Source: Eleftheria terrae
GTDB taxonomy: Bacteria > Pseudomonadota > Gammaproteobacteria > Burkholderiales > Burkholderiaceae_C
Direction of reading: 5' to 3'
Length of the DNA stretch: 64,000 nt
Assembly (NCBI RefSeq): GCF_030419005.1
Contig: NZ_CP106952.1
Span: 682,001-746,000 of the forward strand
Numbering within the stretch: position 1 is the first letter of the stretch; each line of letters begins with the position of its first letter. The notes under the pieces are model-generated. The model was not told the origin of the DNA, ran no database searches, and was given only the letters and a program-made list of their open reading frames with translations. Shown in pieces: positions 45,846-64,000 of this stretch. The position numbers and the translations under genes are program-made.

Positions 45846-46208
45846 ATGAGCAAAGAGTTGAAGGACAAGGTCTTGCAGTTGTTCCGCAACATCGACGCAT
45901 GCGCTTGGTCTCGGCTGGACGAGTCCTTTCATGCCGATGTGGAGTACCAGCGGCCCGGCTATGCGCCGATCAGGGGGCTGCCGGAGCTGCTCAGGTTCTA
46001 TCGGGAGGTGCGTGTCATCGGCGCAGGCCAGCACGTCGTCGAGTCGGTCTTCTACGGCCCCGAGGGCGGCGCCTGCAGCGCGACCGGCTCCTTCCGTGGC
46101 GTGGACCGGCAGGGGCGGGCGCTCAGCGTGCGCTTCTGCGACACCTACTTCTTCCAGGACGACAAGATCATCCGGCGGGAGACCTTCTTCAACGCACCCG
46201 CGGTCTAG
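45846..46208 (+). CDS. NTF2/SnoaL-fold small protein
   Basis: 120 residues; ATG 45846 has GGAAGGGG upstream (45830-45838). The sequence fits the NTF2-like/SnoaL fold: an N-terminal helix (KELKDKVLQLFRNID), a conserved turn FHADVEYQRPGY, GLPELLRFYREVR, and C-terminal strands ending RFCDTYFFQDDKIIRRETFF. Members act as cyclases, isomerases, hydrolases or non-catalytic subunits, so a function cannot be read off. Its place between the exporter and the desaturase suggests a tailoring or protein-partner role for the peptide. An alternative upstream start in the same frame has no ribosome site and would overlap the MFS gene. Confidence 0.75.
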   Translation: MSKELKDKVLQLFRNIDACAWSRLDESFHADVEYQRPGYAPIRGLPELLRFYREVRVIGAGQHVVESVFYGPEGGACSATGSFRGVDRQGRALSVRFCDTYFFQDDKIIRRETFFNAPAV

Positions 46209-46230
46209 CGCGGGCAACGAGGACATCCAC

Positions 46231-47490
46231 ATGTTCCGGTGCAGTTCGAGCTTCCAGGCGCCGACGGGCCTGCGCCCTTACCCGCTGGTGTGGAGGTGCT
46301 TCGCTCCGGCGCTGTCGCCGGGCCTGGCGGCGGTTTCGCTGCCGGCCCTGCGCCGGCGCCGGCGCTCGGTGCCGCTGCCGGCCTCCGCCAGCGTGCCGAT
46401 GGCGGCCCGCCGCCGGCTGGCCAACCACGCGTTCTCGCCGCAGATCCTGGCGCAACTGAAGGTGCTCTCGCAAAGCGACAACTGGCACGGCCTGCTGGCG
46501 GTGCTGGCCGACTACCTGGTGATCGCACTGGCCGTGGCCGCCGGGCAGCTGGTGAACTGGCTGTACCCGCTGGCCGTGCTGGTGATCGGCGCGCGCCAGC
46601 GCGCCCTGGCCTCCATCCTCCACGATGCGGCCCACGGCCGGGCCGCGCGGCACCGCTGGCTGAACCGGCTGCTGGGCAGCCAGCTGTCGGGCTACCTGAT
46701 CCTGCAGGCCTTCGCGCCCTACCGGCAGTCGCACGTGATCTACCACCACGGCCACCTGGGCGACGAGCGGCTGGACCCCGACTACCGGCTCTACATCGAG
46801 GACGGCCTGTACCACGGCATGACCCGCTCGCGCTTCTTCTGGCGCGAGGTGCTGGCCACGGCGCTGCTGCTGCGGGCGCCGGCCTACCTGGCCTACCTGG
46901 TGCGGCACCGCTCGGCCATGCTGCTCAGGCACAAGACCGAATTCGCCAGCATGGCGCTGCTGTGGGGCGCCATCCTGCTCGCGGTGGACCAGGTCGACGG
47001 CTGGAGCCTGCTGCTGCTGTACTGGGTGGTGCCCTTCCTGACCAGCTTCCTGGTGATCGGCCGCTTCATCGAGATCGCCGAGCACTACCCGCTGCTGGGC
47101 CAGGGCAATCCCGGCACCATCCTGCACGGCGCGCGCAACCGCTTCAGCCACCGGCTGGAGGCGTGGTTCTTCAGCCTGCACAGCGAGCACCTGCACCTGG
47201 TGCATCACCTGCGGCCGGACATTCCGTTCTGGAACGTCGGCAAGGCGCACCAGGTGATGCTGCAGGACCCGGAGTACGCGCGCGTCAACCGCGAGTTCGG
47301 CGGCATCTTCCTCTCCAGCAACGACAGGCCGGCCCTGGTGCCGGCCCTGCTGCGCGGCGGCATCGCCCTGCCGGGCGACGCGCCGTCCCCGTCGGCCCCG
47401 GCCGGCCTCTCCATCGACCCCTTGAACGGGGTCGCCTCTCACCACCCAATACCCGACCCCTCGCTGGGTCCGGGCAGGAGCACCTCATGA
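46231..47490 (+). CDS. Membrane fatty-acid desaturase family protein
   Basis: 419 residues from ATG 46231, which has GAGGA at 46220. The three His clusters of membrane di-iron desaturases are present: HDAAH (46621-46635), HVIYHH (about 46732-46749) and HLHLVHH (47188-47208), separated by hydrophobic segments. Enzymes of this family introduce a double bond, or sometimes a hydroxyl, into an acyl chain in the membrane using oxygen. The first 56 residues are Arg/Pro-rich and unlike the family, so ATG 46399 (MAARRRLANHAFS) may be the true start. Likely substrate: the acyl tail of a lipopeptide or a fatty-acid precursor. The stop overlaps the next start (ATGA), so the two are translationally coupled. 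Confidence 0.85.
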   Translation: MFRCSSSFQAPTGLRPYPLVWRCFAPALSPGLAAVSLPALRRRRRSVPLPASASVPMAARRRLANHAFSPQILAQLKVLSQSDNWHGLLAVLADYLVIALAVAAGQLVNWLYPLAVLVIGARQRALASILHDAAHGRAARHRWLNRLLGSQLSGYLILQAFAPYRQSHVIYHHGHLGDERLDPDYRLYIEDGLYHGMTRSRFFWREVLATALLLRAPAYLAYLVRHRSAMLLRHKTEFASMALLWGAILLAVDQVDGWSLLLLYWVVPFLTSFLVIGRFIEIAEHYPLLGQGNPGTILHGARNRFSHRLEAWFFSLHSEHLHLVHHLRPDIPFWNVGKAHQVMLQDPEYARVNREFGGIFLSSNDRPALVPALLRGGIALPGDAPSPSAPAGLSIDPLNGVASHHPIPDPSLGPGRSTS

Positions 47491-48239
47491 AGGCAGGCGA
47501 CACCTCTCACCTCCCGACCTATCGTTCTGCCGCGCAGCGGCCGATGAACAGCCTGCAGCTGGCCTGGGCCATCTTCACCGAGCCCGCCGCGGCGTTCGAC
47601 GCCCTCGAGCGCCAGCCCCGCTTCTGGTTTGCGCTGCTGGTGCCGGCGGCGCTCAGCGTGGCGGTCTTTCTCTGGTACTTCGGCGTGGTCGATTTCCCGT
47701 GGCTGACCGAGCAGATGCTCAGCGCCCACCCGAAGTTCGACGAGATGTCCGAGGCCGACAAGCGCGACGCGGCGCAGCTGTTCACCCGCGAGGTGATGCT
47801 GTGGTCCAGCGTCGCCTCGCTGGGCCTGGGCGTGCCGCTGCTGCGGGTGCTGGAGGCGGCCTACTACTCGCTGGCCGGCAAGCTCACCAATGTGCAGCAT
47901 TCCTTCCGCCACTGGCTGGCGCTGGCGGCGTGGAGCAGCTTCCCGGCGGTGCTGATCAGCGTCGCCATGGTGCTGCCGCTGCTGCTCACCGACAACGGCC
48001 AGGTCACGATGGAAGGGCTCAACCCGCTGTCGCTGAACGAGCTGCTGTTCAACGTGCCGCGCAGCAGCGAGTGGCACACCCTGCTGACCACGCTGACCGT
48101 GCTGCATCCGTGGATGTGGTGGCTGGGCGTGCGCGCGGTGCAGGCCTGGAGCGGTCGCGGCGCGGGCTTCAGCAGTGCCTTCGCGCTGGCGCCGGTGGTC
48201 GCCGTCTACGGCGCGTGGACCCTCTTCATCCTGCTGTAG
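47487..48239 (+). CDS. YIP1-family membrane protein
   Basis: 250 residues; starts in the ATGA overlap with the desaturase. After a polar N-terminus comes NSLQLAWAIFTEPAAAFDALERQP, the typical entry of YIP1-like proteins, then about five hydrophobic segments. A loop of about 40 residues (LTEQMLSAHPKFDEMSEADKRDA) lies between the first two. Bacterial YIP1 proteins have no settled function. Only 6 nt separate it from the MacA-type gene, so it may act with the ABC exporter or in membrane organisation around it. Confidence 0.8.
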   Translation: MKAGDTSHLPTYRSAAQRPMNSLQLAWAIFTEPAAAFDALERQPRFWFALLVPAALSVAVFLWYFGVVDFPWLTEQMLSAHPKFDEMSEADKRDAAQLFTREVMLWSSVASLGLGVPLLRVLEAAYYSLAGKLTNVQHSFRHWLALAAWSSFPAVLISVAMVLPLLLTDNGQVTMEGLNPLSLNELLFNVPRSSEWHTLLTTLTVLHPWMWWLGVRAVQAWSGRGAGFSSAFALAPVVAVYGAWTLFILL

Positions 48240-48245
48240 GCCCCG

Positions 48246-49504
48246 ATGAACAAAAGGCAGTTGGTATTCGTGGGCGTGGCGCTGCTGGCGGCGGCCGGGC
48301 TCGCCTTCAAGATCAGCCGCGCCGAATCGGCCAAGGAGGTGGAGGCCGAAGCCGCGGTGCACCGCGTGCTGACGCCCACCATCCTGGCCTCCGGCTCGCT
48401 GACCTATGAAAGCCAGGTCACCCTGGTGTCCGAGATCGTCGGCCGGGTGCAGGAGGTCCTGGTGGAGGACGGCGACCAGGTCAAGCGCGGCCAGGTGCTG
48501 TTGCGGCTCGACCCGGAAGCCTCGCTGGCCGAGCTGGCGCAGCTGGAGGCCAACCGCCGCCAGGCGGCGCTGAACATCCAGCGGCAGCAGGTGCGGCGCG
48601 AGTCGACGCTGGCCAAGTGGAGGCGCTACGAGGCGCTGCGTGCCCAAGGCATGGTCGAGGCCATCAAGTTCGACGAGCTGGTCACCGAGAAGGACGTGGC
48701 CGAGGTCGAGCTGCAGACCAGCCGCGAGGCGCTGCGCCAGGCCGAGGCCGAGCTGCAGCAGGCGCGCGAGCGCCATGCCAAGACGGTGATCCGTGCGCCG
48801 ATGGACGGCAAGGTCACCGCGGTCTATGTCAAGGCCGGCGAGACTGCGGTGCCGAGCGCCGCCAGCATCGCCGGCTCCAGCCTGATGGTGATCGGCGACA
48901 CCGGCAGCCTGTATGCGGAAGTCAACATCGACGAGAGCGACATCGCCAAGATCGCGGTCGGGCAGCAGGCGCGCATCGTGCCGGCCGCCTTCCCGGACAA
49001 GTCGCTGTCCGGCAAGGTCGACCGCATCGCGCTGGCGCCCCGGCAGAACGGCCAGCAGGGCGCACCGGCGCAGGGCGTGAGCGGGCAGAGCAAGAACTAC
49101 CCGGTGAAGGTGCGGCTGGAGGCGGCGGCCGGCTCGCTGTTCCATCCCGGCATGAGCTGCCGTGCCGAGATTTCCACCGCGGCCGCCAATGGCCAGAAGC
49201 GCCTCGCGGTGCCGGTGCAGGCGGTGGTCTACGAGCACAGCGGCGGCGACGAGTCGCAGGCCAAGGCCAGCGTGCTGGTGATGAAGGATGGCCGCGCCAG
49301 CAAGCGCCCGGTCGAGACCGGCGTGGCGGACGACCTGCACATCGAGGTCGTCAAGGGCCTGGCCGAAGGCGAGCAGGTGATCGTCGGCCCGGCCAAGACC
49401 CTGCGCTTCCTGCGCGACGGCGAACGGGTGGCGAGCCGCTCGGCGCCTGCGCCTACCCCGGCGCCTGCGGCATCGCAGGCCGAACCGAAGGAGCCGGCCC
49501 GGTC

Positions 49505-49508
<4 letters not shown>
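48246..49508 (+). CDS. MacA-type periplasmic adaptor (membrane fusion protein)
   Basis: 420 residues. One N-terminal hydrophobic segment (QLVFVGVALLAAAGLAF) anchors it in the inner membrane. It is followed by a lipoyl half-motif (VGRVQEVLVEDGDQVKRGQVLLRLDP), a helical hairpin of about 90 residues, the second half-motif (VIRAPMDGKVTAVYVKAGE) and beta-barrel regions. The C-terminus is a Pro/Ala tail. It links an ABC transporter to an outer-membrane TolC-like channel; no TolC gene is in the window. The ATG of the ABC ATPase overlaps its stop. Confidence 0.9.
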
Positions 49509-50205
<697 letters not shown>

Positions 50206-50209
<4 letters not shown>

Positions 50210-51516
50210 GCGCCACATCCGCCGGCCTGCCGGCCACCGGCGCCGTCCCGGCCGAGGACGACGCGCCCGACCGGTTGCGCTCCACCTGGTATGCGGTGCA
50301 AGAGTGCCTGCGCTCGGCGCTGGACAGCATCCGCTCGCATCCGATGCGCAGCTTCCTCACCATGCTGGGCATCATCATCGGCGTGGCCTCGGTCATCTGC
50401 GTGGTGGGCCTGGTGCAGGGGCTGGCGCAGTCGCTCTCACGCGAATTCCAGGGCCTGGGCGGCAACACCCTGACGCTGCGCGCCGAAACCCCGCTGGAGG
50501 AGGCCCTGCGCGGCCGCGAGAACCGCCTCAAGACCACCGACCTGGAACAGCTGCGCCACCGCATCGACGGCATCCGCCACATCACCCCGGTGGTGCTGGC
50601 GGGCGGGCGCTACGGCGGCGAGGTGCGCAACGGCCCGCATGTGGCCACCGGGCAGATGTTCGGCACCACCTCGCGCTACCAGGACGTGCAGCAGACCTAC
50701 CCGCGCCACGGCCGCTTCCTGACCGACAGCGACGACGCCAGCCGGCGCCGTGTCGTGGTGCTGGGCGAGCAGCTGCGCCGCGACCTGAAGCTGCCGGCCA
50801 ACCCGGTGGGCCGCTTCATCCAGATCTCGGGCGAGTGGTTCCGGGTGGTGGGCAGCATGGAGCCGCGCGGCGAGATGTTCGGCATGAGCCAGGACAACTA
50901 CCTGGTCATGCCCTACCGCACCGCGCTGGCGGTGACCGGCGCCGGCGTGGAGCCGGACCTGTGGATCAGCTTTGCCGTTGACGATCCGGCCGAGGTTGAC
51001 AACATCAAGGCGAAGGTGCGCCTGCTGGTGCGCCGGCTGCACAAGCTGCAGCCGGGGCAGGCGGACGATTTCGTGGTGGAGTCCTCAGACGCGCTGGCCA
51101 AGTCCTTCAACGAGATCTCGACCATCGTGACCCTGGTGGTGGCCGGCATCGTCGGCGTGTCGCTGCTGGTGGGCGGCGTCGGCATCATGAACATCATGCT
51201 GGTGTCGGTCACCGAGCGCACCCGCGAGATTGGCATCGCCAAGGCACTGGGCGCGCCGTCGCACTTCATCCTGATGCAGTTCCTGATCGAGGCGGTGCTG
51301 CTGGCGCTGGCCGGCGGGTTGATCGGCATCGCGGTCGGCTTCCTGCTCAGCCTGGGCATCGCCCAGCTGATTCCCAACTTCCCCTCGCCCACCATGCCCT
51401 GGGGGGCGGTATTCGGCGCCTGCGCCTTCTCGGCGCTGGTCGGCATCACCTTCGGCATCCTGCCGGCCCGCAACGCGGCCAACCTGGTGCCGGTCGAGGC
51501 CTTGCGATACGAATGA
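50206..51516 (+). CDS. ABC transporter permease, MacB/FtsX type
   Basis: 436 residues. One transmembrane segment near the start (FLTMLGIIIGVASVICVVGLV), a large periplasmic domain of about 230 residues, then three segments at the C-terminus. The conserved cytoplasmic turn VTERTREIGIAKALGA is typical of MacB/FtsX permeases, which push substrates from the periplasmic face by mechanotransmission. With the adaptor it forms a tripartite exporter, a known route for lipopeptides such as those of Pseudomonas. Confidence 0.92.
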
Positions 51517-51568
51517 ACCGGCAGGGCCGGATGCGGCCCGCACACCCAACATCCGAGGACAGCTTGTC

Positions 51569-52735
51569 ATGCAACGCACCACCCGCCTGCTGAAGCAACC
51601 CAACGTGCTGGCAGAGCACGACCCCGTGGTCCAGCCCATCTACCAGTCGAGCGTGTTCCGCATGCCCGACCACCGGGTGGCCGCCGCCACCGAGCATGCG
51701 GTGCATCCGCGCGCCTACTACACCCGCTGGGGCAACCCGACGGTGGCCTACCTCGAGAACCAGGTGTCCACCCTGGTCGGCACCGAAGCGAGCCTCATCT
51801 TCCCGTCCGGCATGTCGGCCATCACCACCACGCTGCTGGCCCTGCTGTCGCCCGGCGACACCGCGGCGGTCTCCTCGCGCGTGTATGGCGACACCACCCG
51901 GTTCTTCCTGGAGGAGCTGGGCCGCTGGGGGGTGAAGACCCGGTTGTTCGACCCCGCCGCACCGGACACCCTGCGGCCGCTGCTGCAGGACGGTGCGCGG
52001 CTGGTGTACTACGAGACGCTGAGCAACCCGGAGCTGCGGGTGGCCGATGTCGACGGCATCCGCCGCGCCTGCCAGGCGCACGGCGCCACCAGCGTCTGCG
52101 ACAGCACCTTCTCGCCACCCGGCGTGCTGCGCGAGGGCGTGGTGCCGGCGGACCTGGTCATCCACAGCATGACCAAGTACATGAGCGGGCACTTCGCCGC
52201 CTTTGGCGGCTCGCTGAGTGGCCCGCAGGCCCTGGTCGATCGCATCTGGCACCAGCAGGCGCTGCTGGGCGGCTGCCTCGACCCGCAGGCCGCGTGGCAG
52301 ATCTCACAAGGGCTGAAGACGCTGGAGCTGCGGGTGGCACGGCAGAGCGCCACGGCCCGGCTGCTGGCCGAGCAGCTGCAGGGCCATCCGGAGGTCGAGG
52401 CGGTGCTGTACCCCGGGCTCGGTGCGTCGCCGGCCGTGCCCTGGCTGGCCAGCGGCGGCGGCGTGCTGGCCATGGCGCTGAAGGCCGGCGAGGCGGCCGC
52501 CGTGCGGGTGGCCGAGCGCACCCGGGTGTTCGGCCTGTCGGTGAGCCTGGGCGGGGTCAACAGCTGCATCGAGCATGCGGAGTCGATGTCGCACTCGATG
52601 CTGCAGGCCATGGACGGGCAGGTGCTGGCCGCGGCGGGCGCCGCCCGCCCGGCGGCCGGGTTGCTGCGCCTGGCGGTGGGGGTGGAGGACCCGCAGGACC
52701 TGCTGCAGGACCTGCTGCAGGCCCTGGCCGCCTGA
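51569..52735 (+). CDS. Cys/Met-metabolism PLP enzyme (cystathionine gamma-synthase / methionine gamma-lyase family)
   Basis: 388 residues; GAGGACA at 51555 precedes ATG 51569. Family features: YYTRWGNPT (Arg and Tyr contacting PLP phosphate), FPSGMSAI, VYGDTTRFF (stacking Tyr), VCDSTFSPP (the PLP-nitrogen Asp), HSMTKYMSGH with the Schiff-base Lys, and the substrate-binding loop SVSLGGVNSCIEHAE. Such enzymes do gamma- or beta-elimination or replacement on Met, Cys, homoserine esters or cystathionine. Relatives in natural-product clusters make non-standard amino acids through a vinylglycine intermediate. Placed between the exporter and the fourth NRPS, it probably supplies a building block, perhaps for one of the unassigned A domains. 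A housekeeping role is possible but less likely here. Confidence 0.85.
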   Translation: MQRTTRLLKQPNVLAEHDPVVQPIYQSSVFRMPDHRVAAATEHAVHPRAYYTRWGNPTVAYLENQVSTLVGTEASLIFPSGMSAITTTLLALLSPGDTAAVSSRVYGDTTRFFLEELGRWGVKTRLFDPAAPDTLRPLLQDGARLVYYETLSNPELRVADVDGIRRACQAHGATSVCDSTFSPPGVLREGVVPADLVIHSMTKYMSGHFAAFGGSLSGPQALVDRIWHQQALLGGCLDPQAAWQISQGLKTLELRVARQSATARLLAEQLQGHPEVEAVLYPGLGASPAVPWLASGGGVLAMALKAGEAAAVRVAERTRVFGLSVSLGGVNSCIEHAESMSHSMLQAMDGQVLAAAGAARPAAGLLRLAVGVEDPQDLLQDLLQALAA

Positions 52736-52786
52736 CACGGCCCACCTGCCCGCGGCGGCCCGCTGTCGTGGGCGGCCGCGTGGCCC

Positions 52787-52808
52787 GGTGCATCCGGTGG
52801 GATGCACC
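52787..52808. terminator. Hairpin between the PLP gene and the fourth NRPS
   Basis: GGTGCATCC, loop GGTG, GGATGCACC: a perfect 9-bp stem 52 nt after the PLP stop, followed by TTCCCC. The U-tract is weak, so it could be a poor terminator or attenuator. It lies in the longest gap of the window (149 nt), where a promoter for the fourth NRPS may also sit, though none is recognisable. Confidence 0.5.
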
Positions 52809-52872
52809 TTCCCCTGACCCGTCTCTGCTTCCTGCATGCCGGCCCGATGCGGCCGCGCGCGGAGCTGTTGCT

Positions 52873-52876
52873 AGGA
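52873..52876 (+). promoter_or_regulatory. Ribosome binding site of the fourth NRPS
   Basis: AGGA lies 8 nt before ATG 52885. The protein then begins directly with the C-domain entrance FPLTASQRDIWFDQ, which supports this start. Confidence 0.65.
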
Positions 52877-52884
52877 CTCGCACG

Positions 52885-64000
<11,116 letters not shown>

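Noticed and set aside
45931..46230. Upstream extension of the desaturase reading frame
   Set aside because: It overlaps the NTF2-fold gene, is Arg/Ser-rich without family similarity, and ATG 46231 has its own GAGGA site.

Overview
The window is one uninterrupted stretch of very GC-rich DNA in which every convincing gene lies on the + strand. It is the interior of a large non-ribosomal peptide synthetase (NRPS) locus. The GC-rich codon usage, the abundance of dual epimerization/condensation (E/C) domains starting with a YPLAPLQEGILFHH-type motif, and the MacA/ABC export genes suggest a Burkholderiales-type betaproteobacterium. No rRNA, tRNA or housekeeping gene is present to prove this.

Layout. 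1-43157: three NRPS genes in series. The first is cut by the left edge and contributes modules 1-5; the second holds modules 6-9; the third holds modules 10-13 plus two tandem thioesterases. They overlap or lie within 37 nt of each other. 43163-47490: tailoring and export genes, namely a membrane-anchored Asp/Asn-hydroxylase/LpxO-like dioxygenase, an MFS exporter, a small NTF2/SnoaL-fold protein and a membrane fatty-acid desaturase. 47487-51516: a YIP1-like membrane protein with a MacA-type adaptor, an ABC ATPase and an ABC permease, tightly coupled. 51569-52735: a cystathionine-gamma-synthase/methionine-gamma-lyase family PLP enzyme. 52885-64000: a fourth NRPS that starts with its own condensation domain and runs off the right edge (modules D1-D4).

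Reading the ten specificity positions of each adenylation (A) domain by eye gives this tentative line for the first system: Ala-like, Tyr-like, Leu, Ser, Tyr-like | unassigned, unassigned, Asn-like, Gly | unassigned, unassigned, Phe, Gly, then TE-TE. The Ser domain is interrupted by an FkbM-type methyltransferase. The fourth NRPS reads Val-like, Ser, Tyr-like and then leaves the window. Dual E/C domains follow residues 1, 2, 4, 5, 6, 8, 10 and 11, so these are predicted D. Neither Gly is followed by one, which fits. The product is probably a long cyclic peptide or lipopeptide rich in D-residues and exported by the MFS and ABC systems; whether it carries an acyl chain cannot be seen because the start of the first line is outside the window.

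Three things stand out: the methyltransferase-interrupted Ser domain; a one-base frameshift inside module 7; and a set of nearly identical module blocks shared within and between the two assembly lines, including a short patch that appears to convert a Tyr-type pocket to a Phe-type pocket. All intergenic gaps are short (the longest is 149 nt), so no stretch above 300 nt lacks a gene.
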